This document shows positions 17,705 to 25,247 of a stretch of DNA of 64,000 nt, piece after piece; positions within the stretch are counted from its first letter, which is position 1; each line of letters begins with the position of its first letter. The position numbers were made by a program, and so were the translations under genes. This stretch comes from DASQGA01 sp963722715 (GTDB taxonomy: Bacteria; Actinomycetota; Thermoleophilia; Gaiellales; Gaiellaceae): NCBI GenBank assembly GCA_963722715.1, contig CAVROA010000007.1, positions 1-64,000 of the forward strand. The letters are read 5' to 3'. Under the pieces are notes generated by a model. It did not search any database. It saw only the letters and a program-made list of their open reading frames with translations, and was not told the origin of the DNA.

Positions 17705-18307
17705 TTAGGAACGCCGGGAGCTCGCGAGCTCGGCGAGCTTCGTGACCGTCCTCCAGTTCCGCGTGGTCGCGGCGACGCCCAGATGCTTCTCGAAATAAGC
17801 ATTGGTGAGCTTTGATCTGCCGTAGCCGTTCGGGCAGTGGAGGTAGATCTCTTGTCCGACGACGTGAAACTCGTCAGGCGCGGCGCGCTCGGGATCGAGC
17901 TCACGGGCGCGGGCGAGAACGGGCTTCTCAGCCAGGAACGTGACGTGAAGTTTCGTTGGCTCTTTCCCGTCCTCGGCGAACGGATTGCCGGCGACCACCT
18001 TTGCCAGCTGTGGCTGGGTCCGCAGCAGGACGGTAACGCTGAGGCCGAGGTCGCGGCGGATCCGCTTCTCGATCGCCTCGGTCAGTTTTCCGGCGCCTTT
18101 GTCACTTTTGAAGATGACGTTGCCGCTTTGCACATGCGTCGCTACGTCCTCGGCTCCGAGGCTGCCAAAAAGGGCTCGCAGGTCGGGCATCGACACCCTG
18201 TTATGCCCGCCGAGGTTGATCCCGCGTAACAGGGCGACGTACCGCTTCCGGTTGCTTCCTGCTCTCTTTTCGCGCGCCACTTCGCGACGACGATCGTACC
18301 GCCCCAT
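17705..18307 (-). CDS. DUF1697 family protein
   Basis: 200 residues. The family opening is complete: RYVALLRGINLGGHNRVSMPDLRALFGSLG, then VATHVQSGNVIF. The closing helix KLTNAYFEKHLGVAATTRNWRTVTKLAEL is also typical. The first 20 residues, rich in Arg and Lys, are extra compared with the usual start, and no alternative start codon lies closer. Function unknown across the family. It is divergent from tag. Confidence 0.85.
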   Translation of the reverse strand: MGRYDRRREVAREKRAGSNRKRYVALLRGINLGGHNRVSMPDLRALFGSLGAEDVATHVQSGNVIFKSDKGAGKLTEAIEKRIRRDLGLSVTVLLRTQPQLAKVVAGNPFAEDGKEPTKLHVTFLAEKPVLARARELDPERAAPDEFHVVGQEIYLHCPNGYGRSKLTNAYFEKHLGVAATTRNWRTVTKLAELASSRRS

Positions 18308-18376
18308 TTGCTCTCAACGCCGTCCGAAGCATCCGATCATCCTTCACCTAGTTCTTCTCGGTTAGCCTCCGCATGG

Positions 18377-18958
18377 GTGCAGATCCGCTGCGAATGGGTG
18401 CCCGTGGGCGATCCGCTCTACGCGGCCTATCACGACGACGAGTGGGGCGTCCCCTCCCACGAGGACAGGCACCTCTACGAGATGCTGACCCTGGAAGGCG
18501 CGCAAGCGGGGCTTTCCTGGGCGACGATCCTGCGGAAGCGAGAGGGCTATCGCAGCGCGTTCGCAAACTTCGATGCCACTGCGGTTGCGCGCCTGGGGCC
18601 GGCCGACGTGGAGCGGCTACTCGGCGACCCGGGGATCGTCCGCAACCGGCTCAAGGTCGAGTCGACGATCGTCAACGCCCGCTGCGTCCTTGCCGTTCAG
18701 GAGGAGCTCGGGAGCCTGGATGCCTATTTCTGGGGGTTCGTGGACGGCGAGCCACTCATTGGGCGCTGGAGCACGCTTGGCGAGATACCGTCGGAGACGG
18801 CCGAGTCGCGCGCGATGAGCCGCGACCTGAAGCGGCGCGGCTTCCGCTTCGTCGGTCCTACGGTTTGCTACGCATTCATGCAGGCCACCGGCCTCGTGAA
18901 CGACCACGTTGTCTCCTGTTTCCGGTTCGGCGAGTTGGGCGGACGGCCGAATCGGTGA
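18377..18958 (+). CDS. tag: DNA-3-methyladenine glycosylase I
   Basis: 193 residues from a GTG. It removes 3-methyladenine from alkylated DNA. Zinc ligands of the E. coli enzyme are conserved: Cys5 (RCEWV), His19 (YHDDEWGVP), His177 and Cys181 (NDHVVSC). The aromatic pocket and helix-hairpin region are seen in GLSWATILRKREGYR and NRLKVESTIVNA. Length matches the family. The frame is open upstream to 18308, but that part is Ser and Pro-rich and lacks family similarity. The DUF4396 gene overlaps its stop by four bases. Confidence 0.92.
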   Translation: MQIRCEWVPVGDPLYAAYHDDEWGVPSHEDRHLYEMLTLEGAQAGLSWATILRKREGYRSAFANFDATAVARLGPADVERLLGDPGIVRNRLKVESTIVNARCVLAVQEELGSLDAYFWGFVDGEPLIGRWSTLGEIPSETAESRAMSRDLKRRGFRFVGPTVCYAFMQATGLVNDHVVSCFRFGELGGRPNR

Positions 18959-19554
18959 GCCAACCTCCGCAAGCGCCCAGGCAAGTCGACCACGATCACC
19001 ACGACCACGCGATGCCAACCTCAGGCCGCGCGCTCGACGCCGTCGCGCTCAGCGCGACGCTCCACTGCCTGACCGGGTGTGCGCTCGGGGAGGTCGCCGG
19101 GATGATCATTGGCACAGCAGCTGGCCTTTCGAACTGGGCCACGGTCGCATTGGCCGTGGTGCTTGCATTCCTGTTCGGCTACGCCCTGACCAGCCTGCCG
19201 CTACTGCGTGCCGGCCTCACACTCGCAGCCGTACTACCGATCGCGTTGGCGTCGGACACGCTCAGCATTGCCGTCATGGAGATCGTGGACAACGCAATCA
19301 TTCTGCTCGTTCCCGGCGCCATGGATGCAGGTCTTGGGTCGATCCTCTTCTGGGGCTCGCTGGCCTTCGCCCTGGCTGTCGCCGGCGTTTTCGCCTTTCC
19401 GGTGAATCGGTGGCTGATCGCTCGGGGCAAGGGCCACACGGCCGTTCACGAGACAGGCATCCACGGTGGGCCGCCGACGCGACTCGTGGCCGTGGCGGCC
19501 GCGGCCGCCTTCATCTTCGGGGCCACGGTCTTGGTGGCCGAGGTGGTTGGCTAG
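18955..19554 (+). CDS. DUF4396 membrane protein with His-rich N-terminus
   Basis: 199 residues from a GTG overlapping the tag stop. A cytosolic or exposed head carries DHDHHDHAMP, a likely metal-binding patch. DUF4396 follows: SATLHCLTGCALGEVAGMIIG, a second helix pair, MEIVDNAIILLVPGAMDAGL, and AFPVNRWLIARGKGHTAVH before the last helix. Five to six membrane segments are visible. The function of DUF4396 is not established. Conserved Cys, His, Glu and Asp in the membrane and the His-rich head make a metal-linked role plausible. Confidence 0.83.
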   Translation: MSQPPQAPRQVDHDHHDHAMPTSGRALDAVALSATLHCLTGCALGEVAGMIIGTAAGLSNWATVALAVVLAFLFGYALTSLPLLRAGLTLAAVLPIALASDTLSIAVMEIVDNAIILLVPGAMDAGLGSILFWGSLAFALAVAGVFAFPVNRWLIARGKGHTAVHETGIHGGPPTRLVAVAAAAAFIFGATVLVAEVVG

Positions 19555-19629
19555 GGTCGTGCTCCGACCGCAACGGGCGGCGACGCTAGCGGCGCTCTCT
19601 GGCGCTCCCAGGGTGCTAGGGAGGCGGTC

Positions 19630-20238
19630 GTGAGCACCGAGTTTCTGTTGACGACGCTCATTGTTGTCGTGACACCTGGCACAGGCGTCCTCTATACGCT
19701 GGCGGCCGGCCTCTCGCACGGTGCCCGCGCGAGCATCGTCGCGGCGGTTGGCTGCACTCTCGGGATCGTTCCCCACATGCTGGCGGCCATCACCGGGCTC
19801 GCGGCACTCCTGCACACGAGCGCACTCGCGTTCCAGACTCTGAAATACCTGGGCGTGGCCTATCTGCTCTTCATGGCGTGGACCACTTTCAGGGACAAGG
19901 GTTCGCTCACGGTGGAGGAGAAGGCTTCCCGCTCGGCGATGAGGGTGATCGTTTCCGGGGTCCTGATCAACGTCCTCAATCCGAAGCTGACGATTTTCTT
20001 CTTTGCCTTCCTGCCACAGTTTGTGAGCACCGACGAGGCGCACGCTTCCCTACGAATGTTGGAGCTGAGCGTCGTCTTCATGCTCGTCACGCTCGTCGTC
20101 TTCATCGCCTACGGGGTATTCGCCGCCACGGTTCGCAACCACGTGATCTCCCGTCCCCGCGTGTTGATCTGGATGCGCCGGGTCTTCGGCGGTGCCTTCG
20201 GCGCGCTCGCCGGAAGACTCGCGCTTACCGAGCGGTGA
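19630..20238 (+). CDS. LysE/RhtB-family exporter
   Basis: 202 residues, GTG start with GGGAGG upstream. The family signature VVTPGTGVLYTLAAGLSHGARA is at the N-terminus, followed by KYLGVAYLLFMAWTTFR and GVLINVLNPKLTIFFFAFLPQFV. Six membrane helices are visible. Members export amino acids or homoserine lactone-like compounds. No substrate clue is present, and no cognate regulator lies next to it. Confidence 0.88.
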   Translation: MSTEFLLTTLIVVVTPGTGVLYTLAAGLSHGARASIVAAVGCTLGIVPHMLAAITGLAALLHTSALAFQTLKYLGVAYLLFMAWTTFRDKGSLTVEEKASRSAMRVIVSGVLINVLNPKLTIFFFAFLPQFVSTDEAHASLRMLELSVVFMLVTLVVFIAYGVFAATVRNHVISRPRVLIWMRRVFGGAFGALAGRLALTER

Positions 20239-20359
20239 AACCGACGGCGAGCCGCGCTGACGGGCGAATCGCTTCTGGTCCCTGATCGCTAGATCTAGCT
20301 AAAGCTTCGCTCGCACCCGGCCGAAGCATGGCCCTTCACCCCGGGGACATTGCTTCGCC

Positions 20360-21004
20360 ATGCGCTTTCACCTATCCCTCACCTTCGTTGTGCTGGTCCT
20401 GCTGCTCGCCGTCCCCTCGGTGGGCGCCGCGGCGACCACCGCCTCCACCGGCACTCGAGAGCCAGGCGTAGCGAACACGATCACGCCTGAGGTACTTGCG
20501 CGCGTTTCCGCCGGCCCGGGAGCCAGACCACCGGCCCCGGCAGCGGCTGGGCGCGGCCAGAAGGCCGTCACGATCGCACTTCGCTACCTGGGTCTTCCCT
20601 ACCGATGGGGCGGAGCGAGCCCTGCGGGCTTCGATTGCTCCGGCTTGGTCATGTACGCCTACGGCAGGGTCGGCATTGCGCTTCCGCACAATGGGGCGAT
20701 GCTCTGGAGGAAAGGGCGTGCGGTCCAGCGCGGCAATCTCGAGCCCGGAGACGTCGTCTTCTTCGACGGCCTCGGGCACGTGGGGATCTTCATCGGCCGC
20801 GGCCGTTTCGTTCACTCGCCCCATAGCGGTGACGTCGTGAAGATCTCGCGCCTGTCCGAGTCCTGGTACGGCGCGGCGTATGTGGGGGCCCGCCGCTACT
20901 CACGGTCTGACCTCGGATCCTCGAGGCTGGAGGCCGCACGGCGTGCCAGCAGTCAGCTCGGTCCTACGGCGCTCGTAGACCGGGTGCTTGCCGAATCCGG
21001 CTAA
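20360..21004 (+). CDS. secreted NlpC/P60 peptidoglycan peptidase
   Basis: 214 residues. A signal peptide (MRFHLSLTFVVLVLLLAVPSVGAAA) is followed by a 40-residue Pro/Ala linker and the NlpC/P60 domain. Catalytic residues are Cys93 (GFDCSGL), His140 (GLGHVGIFIG) and His152 (FVHSPH). YRWGGASPAG is the standard lead-in. It should cleave stem peptides in the cell wall. A roughly 40-residue Arg/Ser-rich tail follows the domain. It has no wall-binding repeat. Confidence 0.9.
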   Translation: MRFHLSLTFVVLVLLLAVPSVGAAATTASTGTREPGVANTITPEVLARVSAGPGARPPAPAAAGRGQKAVTIALRYLGLPYRWGGASPAGFDCSGLVMYAYGRVGIALPHNGAMLWRKGRAVQRGNLEPGDVVFFDGLGHVGIFIGRGRFVHSPHSGDVVKISRLSESWYGAAYVGARRYSRSDLGSSRLEAARRASSQLGPTALVDRVLAESG

Positions 21005-21015
21005 ACCGGTCTCGC

Positions 21016-21246
21016 CTAACCGGAAGCTCCGAGCGGGTCGACCAGTTCGACCGGAAGGCTCGGTTGCATGACGCGCCAGACCTTCAGGTGGAGCTCGATC
21101 TCACGAGCTTCCTGCGCGGCGCTCGGGGCGTCGTGCCGCCTTATGTCGAGGTCGGAGTCGCCCGTGTTTTCAACGGCGAAGCCCGAGCGCTCGAAATGAG
21201 CGCGCAGGTCGTCGAGCAGGTTGGGATCGCCGGTTCGTAGTCTCAT
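21016..21246 (-). CDS. small conserved protein, copy B of a two-copy family
   Basis: 76 residues starting MRLRTGDPNLLDDLRAHFER. It is homologous along its whole length to the plus-strand gene at 3191-3412, including ten identical bases just before the ATG. The frame stays open upstream to 21336, but homology with copy A ends a few codons before this ATG, which supports the start chosen. The C-termini (LPVELVDPLGASG against RVELADPAS) differ most. It ends 12 bases from the stop of the NlpC/P60 gene, tail to tail. Confidence 0.65.
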   Translation of the reverse strand: MRLRTGDPNLLDDLRAHFERSGFAVENTGDSDLDIRRHDAPSAAQEAREIELHLKVWRVMQPSLPVELVDPLGASG

Positions 21247-21314
21247 GCCGCAGGTGTTGCCCTCAATATCGGCGAGCGCCCCGCGAGGTGCAATAGCTCG
21301 GAGGGGTTGTTTGA

Positions 21315-21438
21315 GGTAGTGCGGACCCGATCGCAACTACCCAGGCTCGGCAGGCCTGCCCTTGTTGCGTGGAGCCGGGAGCGCGCCCGGGACAGAACGC
21401 ACTTTCCCTCTGCGGCGGGGGAGTCCCGGCTCCACGCA
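21315..21438. repeat. cluster of three inverted repeats in an intergenic region
   Basis: Three dyads follow one another. First, GGTAGT-GCG pairs with CGC-AACTACC with one bulge (21315-21341). Second, GGCAGGCCTGCC is a perfect 12-base palindrome (21349-21360). Third, TGCGTGGAGCCGGGA (21366-21380) pairs perfectly with TCCCGGCTCCACGCA (21424-21438) across a 43-base loop. The last spans 73 bases, tRNA-like in size, but its 15-bp stem is not a tRNA acceptor and no D or T arm can be drawn. It could be a structured RNA or a small palindromic repeat element. It lies upstream of copy B of the small-protein family. Confidence 0.6.
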
Positions 21439-21525
21439 TTCCAAGTTTCGGCACTTTGGCGGAAGTTGCTGCGTGTCTTGACGGAACGTTTACAGGTCGC
21501 CTCAGCTCATCGCCGCGAGGCAAGC

Positions 21526-21900
21526 TCAGGGCAGTAGCGCTCGCACGGCCTGTTCGAGGTCGTCGCAAACGACTACAGCCACATAGACGGTCCACGGGTG
21601 CGCCGGCGCTCCGCCGGTATACGCAACGACTGGCTTTCCACGGGAGTGGGCGTACCAAGCCTCCATGGCGGTTCCCTCGTCCGGGGACGTGAATGCAGCG
21701 AGAACCGCTTCGCACGAGTCGATATCAGCGAGATCGCCTTGGACGATCTCTGGCTCGTTCCCTTCAGTTCGACCTCGGTAGTCACGCCGCATCGGATCCA
21801 CGGCCTCCAAACCGACCTCGCGGAAGAGAGCCGCTGCGCGCCTCCGGTACTCGTCCGCATGCGGCGGGCCGGCCAGATAGACCCTCCTCACGCCGGTCAC
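21526..21900 (-). CDS. nucleoside 2-deoxyribosyltransferase-like protein
   Basis: 124 residues. RRVYLAGPPHADEYRRRAAAL is the N-terminal signature strand and loop of the family. GDLADIDSCEAVLAAFTSPDEGTAMEAWYAHSRGKPVVAYTG carries the central acidic loop and the catalytic-type Glu in a conserved G-x-A-x-E setting. Length fits the compact bacterial version, some of which act as nucleotide N-glycosidases. The gene is divergent from queF with 38 bases between starts. Whether the two act together in nucleobase or tRNA-base metabolism is only a suggestion. Confidence 0.75.
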   Translation of the reverse strand: MTGVRRVYLAGPPHADEYRRRAAALFREVGLEAVDPMRRDYRGRTEGNEPEIVQGDLADIDSCEAVLAAFTSPDEGTAMEAWYAHSRGKPVVAYTGGAPAHPWTVYVAVVVCDDLEQAVRALLP

Positions 21901-21938
21901 GCTTCGGAGGCAGCGGTCATCGTCGTACAGTACGAGCT

Positions 21939-22322
21939 ATGGAGGCAGGTCCGCGGTCGACCGGTTTCGTCGCGCTCGGCCATCCGGGCTCCGAGCAGTA
22001 CGTCGGGTTGGAGACCTTCCCCAACCCCGGGGTATCCCGTGTGGAGATGACGAGCGATGAGCTCACAGCGCTCTGCCCCGTCACCGGTCAGCCGGACATG
22101 TACGTGGCCACGATCGAGTTCTGGCCGCAGGCCCTCTGTATCGAGTCGAAGTCACTCAAGCTGTACCTGAGCGGGTTCCGGAACGAGGGTCACTTCTGCG
22201 AGGCGCTCGCGGTCAAGATCCGGGAAGACGTTGCCGAGGCGGTCGACCTTCTTCCCGACAAGGTACGGGTGACGCTCAAGCAGAAGGCGCGCGGCGGGAT
22301 CACGATCACCGCGACCTCGTAG
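21939..22322 (+). CDS. queF: NADPH-dependent 7-cyano-7-deazaguanine reductase
   Basis: 127 residues, type I (YkvM-like, single-domain). It reduces preQ0 to preQ1 in queuosine synthesis. The nucleophile Cys46 is in LTALCPVTGQPDMY with Asp53 beside it. The NADPH motif ESKSLKLYL and FRNEGHFCE with the substrate-binding Glu and His follow. No queC, queD, queE or tgt gene is in the window, so it is separated from the rest of its pathway here. Confidence 0.92.
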   Translation: MEAGPRSTGFVALGHPGSEQYVGLETFPNPGVSRVEMTSDELTALCPVTGQPDMYVATIEFWPQALCIESKSLKLYLSGFRNEGHFCEALAVKIREDVAEAVDLLPDKVRVTLKQKARGGITITATS

Positions 22323-22345
22323 CCCATCGCTGCGTAGCGAGCCCG

Positions 22346-22437
22346 TCAACGTTCGAGCGCTTGGCGGGCCCGGGCGACCTCGCCCTCTGCCTTCTCCACA
22401 TCCGCCCGCCTGCTGCTGAGCACCCCGCGCTTGACGT
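22346..22437 (-). pseudogene. possible 3' remnant of a coiled-coil gene
   Basis: In the gap between queF and the cupredoxin gene, the minus strand reads a charged helix (RADVEKAEGEVARARQALER) ending at a stop at 22346. The heptad-like pattern looks coding, but no start or RBS is present and the frame loses character above 22440. It may be the tail of a gene cut when the cupredoxin operon arrived. Weak. Confidence 0.25.
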
Positions 22438-22446
22438 TGGCTCCCG

Positions 22447-22791
22447 ATGATGTTGGAGCGATTCCTCCTCCCAATCGTTGTGCTGGCTGCAGGCGCTCTA
22501 CTGACCGCTGGGTGCGGCGACTCGACCAGCACGGCGGCGGTGGCTACCACAGGGGTGTCGATGGCGAAGAGCTACCGCTTCGACCCGAAGACGATCGAGA
22601 TCGAAGCCGGTCAGACCGTCACCTGGACGAACGACGACAACTTCACGCACACAGTCCAGGTTGACGGCCAAGAAGACCACATGGTCGAGAGGGGCGAGAG
22701 CGTCGCGATCGCGTTCGACAAGGCTGGCACCTACCACTACGTCTGCACGCTCCACAGCAAGGACATGGACGGCGAGGTGGTCGTCAAGTGA
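22447..22791 (+). CDS. cupredoxin (plastocyanin-like) lipoprotein
   Basis: 114 residues. A lipoprotein signal ends at the lipobox LTAG-Cys23. The cupredoxin domain follows, with type-1 copper ligands His68 (NFTHTV), Cys100, His103 and Met107 in YHYVCTLHSKDM. GQTVTWTNDD is the usual strand before the first His. It should sit on the outer face of the membrane as an electron carrier or copper-binding protein. It is the first gene of a three-gene unit with GTGA and ATGA overlaps. Confidence 0.9.
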   Translation: MMLERFLLPIVVLAAGALLTAGCGDSTSTAAVATTGVSMAKSYRFDPKTIEIEAGQTVTWTNDDNFTHTVQVDGQEDHMVERGESVAIAFDKAGTYHYVCTLHSKDMDGEVVVK

Positions 22792-23201
22792 CCCGCCGAG
22801 AGCTCGAGTGTGACGTCCTCATTATCGTTTGCGCCATCAGCGCCGGCATCCACGGCGCGCTCGTCCGCGAGCACTTCGGGGAGAGCCGCGCCGCCGGGCT
22901 TGGTTTTCTCGCTGCGACGGCCGTGCTCTCGCTCCTTGTCCTCGCCCTTACGCGCGGGCGCGCGAGCACGACACTGCTTGGCGCCACCGCTGCCGTTCTG
23001 TTCGGGCTGATTGCGAGCTACTGGCTCGCGGTCACGACGGGCCTCCCGTTGCTGCACCCCGATCCCGAGCCCGTCGAGGGCCTTGCTCTCGCCACCAAGG
23101 CGATCGAGGCCGTCGGCCTGTTCGCAGCCCTGCACCTCAGCTGGCACGGCCGCCCGGCCGTCGCCTTGACCCTCCCTCGACGCGAAGGAACGCTCACATG
23201 A
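22788..23201 (+). CDS. four-helix membrane protein of cupredoxin operon
   Basis: 137 residues from a GTG overlapping the cupredoxin stop. Four hydrophobic segments are visible: VLIIVCAISAGIHGALV, LGFLAATAVLSLLVLAL, LLGATAAVLFGLIASYWLAV and ALATKAIEAVGLFAALHLS. His residues in helices 1 and 4 (AGIHG and ALHLSWHG) could bind metal. No family is recognised. Tight coupling on both sides suggests it works with the cupredoxin and the following secreted helical protein. Confidence 0.75.
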   Translation: MTRRELECDVLIIVCAISAGIHGALVREHFGESRAAGLGFLAATAVLSLLVLALTRGRASTTLLGATAAVLFGLIASYWLAVTTGLPLLHPDPEPVEGLALATKAIEAVGLFAALHLSWHGRPAVALTLPRREGTLT

Positions 23202-23914
23202 ACGCCACCCGCACGTACCGCCCGATCCCGCTAGCGCTGACGGTGCTCATCGCCCTTTTCAGCGCCCTGGTCGCACTGGCCCTCGCCGGCGGCCATAACG
23301 CAGCTGCGCACGGAAGCGGCGACCACCGCGCGGCCGGCCACTCGCTGTCAGGAAGCCACGGCGCGACCATCACGCGGAAGGAATTGGCTTTCCGCAACGA
23401 CATGCGTCGCCTGTGGGAGGACCACGTCACATGGACCCGATTGGCCATCATCAGCCTCACTACGAACGCACCCGACACCGAGGCTAGCGTCGGCCGGCTG
23501 CTCGCGAACCAGACGGACATCGGAAACGCGATCAAGCCCTTCTACGGCGATGCGGCCGGCGAGGAGCTGACCGGGCTCTTGCGCTCACACATCCTGATCG
23601 CCGCCGACCTCATCGCAGCGGCGAAAGCGGGTGACAATGCTGCCGTCGATCAGGCGCAGTCACGGTGGGCGGCGAACGCCGACGAGATCGCCGGTTTCCT
23701 CGCGAGCGCAAACCCGCGCTCCTGGAAGCTCGCCGAGATGAAGACGATGCTGCACGAGCACCTACGGCTGACGACGGACGAGGCCCTGGCCCGGCTACAG
23801 GGGAACTGGGCCGCCGACGTCGCCGCTTACGACCAGATTCACCTACAGGCGCTCGGAATGGCGGACATGCTCTCGACCGGAATCGTCAAGCGCTTTCCGA
23901 AGCGTTTCCGCTGA
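23198..23914 (+). CDS. exported helical protein of cupredoxin operon
   Basis: 238 residues. An N-terminal membrane or signal segment (LALTVLIALFSALVALALAGG) precedes a His-rich stretch and then a helical domain: LWEDHVTWTRLAIISLTTN, NQTDIGNAIKPFYG, LTGLLRSHILIAADLIAAAKAG, WAANADEIAGFLASANP and MLHEHLRLTTDEAL. The same domain is known from Bacillus-type proteins of unknown role, sometimes mislabelled as glycosyltransferase. The repeated His and Glu placed on one helix face suggest a metal-binding four-helix bundle. It overlaps the preceding gene by ATGA. Confidence 0.75.
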   Translation: MNATRTYRPIPLALTVLIALFSALVALALAGGHNAAAHGSGDHRAAGHSLSGSHGATITRKELAFRNDMRRLWEDHVTWTRLAIISLTTNAPDTEASVGRLLANQTDIGNAIKPFYGDAAGEELTGLLRSHILIAADLIAAAKAGDNAAVDQAQSRWAANADEIAGFLASANPRSWKLAEMKTMLHEHLRLTTDEALARLQGNWAADVAAYDQIHLQALGMADMLSTGIVKRFPKRFR

Positions 23915-23950
23915 CATGCAGAGGGAGTCGGCCAAAGGGGATATCCCGGC

Positions 23951-24784
23951 ATGAGTGCGATGGCGGCGGCTACGGTTCGGCTGGATGTCGTGGAGCGGGT
24001 AACCCCTCTGCCGGCGGCGAAGGTGCCGTCGCCGTCGCGGCTCTTGGACCCGGAGTCGCGTGAGTGGCTGCGCTCGCTGCGTGCGGATGGGGCGACCCGC
24101 GACGAGGCTGTGGCGCGGCTGCACCTGCTCCTGCTCGGGGCCGCGCGGTTCGAGGTCGCACGACGTCGGCGAGGGCTGCCGCACATAAGGGGGGACGAAC
24201 TCGACGACATCGCTCTCGAGGCGGCTGACGACGCCATGGTCAGCGTGCTCGCTCGGCTCGACAGCTTCCGCGGCGCCAGCCGCTTCACAACCTGGGTCTA
24301 CAAGTTCGCGCTCCTCGAGGCGGCCGTCAAGCTGCGGAAACGCGCGTGGCAAGGCCGGGAGGTTCCGCTCGAGCCGGCGACATGGAACCTCTTTTCGAGC
24401 CTGGGCCTCGAGCCCGACGCTGTACTCGAGCAGAGGCACGTTCAGCGCGCTCGAGCTCGCGTGCTTGGCTCTTCACGGCTTGCTCAGCATCCTTCACCCC
24501 ACGGCGAGCGGCGCGCAGGCTCTCCTCAGCCTGGCGGTGCTTCTTCTGCGCCGCTTCGAGCTCGCGAGCCCTCCGCTCCTCGGCTCGTTTCTCTTGCGCC
24601 GATTGATCCTGCTTCGTCCTCCGCGTCTGGTTGCGGGTCGCGCGCGCCGCCGGCTTCGCGGCTCGGACGGCCTGCAGGTTGCCAAAGCCAAAACCGGTCA
24701 CCTGTTCCTCTTTGTCCAGCCTGCCTTCGCGGACGCGTCCTCCGAGGCCCTCGTCGACGACTGCGGCATGGAGCGTCTCGCTGA
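23951..24784 (+). CDS. sigma-70-like factor, C-terminus lost after region 2
   Basis: The first 160 codons encode a sigma-like protein. DELDDIALEAADDAMVSVLARLDSFRG, then SRFTTWVYKFALLEAAVKLRKRAW corresponds to region 2 including the -10 recognition helix. A linker follows to PDAVLEQ (about 24433). Region 4 should begin there. Instead the frame runs on to 24784 through Ser, Arg and Pro-rich residues that are the antisense of the minus-strand gene, so it is not real sigma sequence. The gene is truncated and probably cannot recognise a -35 box. Confidence 0.6.
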   Translation: MSAMAAATVRLDVVERVTPLPAAKVPSPSRLLDPESREWLRSLRADGATRDEAVARLHLLLLGAARFEVARRRRGLPHIRGDELDDIALEAADDAMVSVLARLDSFRGASRFTTWVYKFALLEAAVKLRKRAWQGREVPLEPATWNLFSSLGLEPDAVLEQRHVQRARARVLGSSRLAQHPSPHGERRAGSPQPGGASSAPLRAREPSAPRLVSLAPIDPASSSASGCGSRAPPASRLGRPAGCQSQNRSPVPLCPACLRGRVLRGPRRRLRHGASR

Positions 24785-25172
24785 CCCGCTCGAGCGTCGC
24801 CTCGCTCGCTGGATGGCCAGCATCCTCGAGCAGCGCCCGAGCAGCACCGGTGAGCTCCGCAATTGCTCTTCGCTCCCCGTCACGTCCCTGTTGCAGCGCC
24901 TCGGGCGATCCACCCACGAGCAATTCCTCGTGCGCCTTGCGCAGGCGCTCTCCGGCGGTGAGCAGGCCGCGAAGGCGCATCTTTTCGTGGCGCGCAAGCT
25001 GGTTGACCGTCCAGGCGGGGAGGGTCGGCTTGCGAAGCCGTTTTACCTCGTCGGCCGCTCGGCGGTCCCCGTCCTTTCGTAGCGACCGGGCGAGCTCGTT
25101 TCGGCGCTCGACGAATTCGTTCAGGGGCGCGCTGTAGAGCTGGTCGATCTGCTTGTCTCGGTCGTCAGGCAC
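24327..25172 (-). CDS. helical hypothetical protein with truncated C-terminus
   Basis: 281 residues from a GTG at 25172. The first 130 residues are well ordered (IDQLYSAPLNEFVERRNELA, then KPTLPAWTVNQLARHEKMRL and GLLTAGERLRKAHEELL), a form I associate with an uncharacterised actinobacterial family. A Lys/Arg-rich hinge then leads to a long charged coiled coil (EKRAEERRARELEAAQKK, then ELERAERA). The heptads stop near 24440 and the last 35 residues are antisense of the sigma-like gene. Its 3' end is thus replaced at the same point where the sigma gene is cut. Function unknown. Confidence 0.6.
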   Translation of the reverse strand: MPDDRDKQIDQLYSAPLNEFVERRNELARSLRKDGDRRAADEVKRLRKPTLPAWTVNQLARHEKMRLRGLLTAGERLRKAHEELLVGGSPEALQQGRDGERRAIAELTGAARALLEDAGHPASEATLERVSETLHAAVVDEGLGGRVREGRLDKEEQVTGFGFGNLQAVRAAKPAARATRNQTRRTKQDQSAQEKRAEERRARELEAAQKKHRQAEESLRAARRGVKDAEQAVKSQARELERAERASARVQRRARGPGSKRGSMSPARAEPPGLATRVSAA

Positions 25173-25247
25173 GGCCCGAGCATAAGGGCCGAGCCGAGAG
25201 TGCACCTGCTGCGACGTCGTCCTGTCGCCCGCTTAACGTCTGAGGCC

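Noticed and set aside
20240..20359. c-di-AMP riboswitch in front of the NlpC/P60 gene
   Set aside because: Such riboswitches precede wall peptidases in actinobacteria, but the conserved core sequences are not present in this 120-base gap.
21366..21438. tRNA or tRNA-Sec in the 73-base hairpin
   Set aside because: The stem is a continuous 15 bp and the inside cannot form D, anticodon and T arms.
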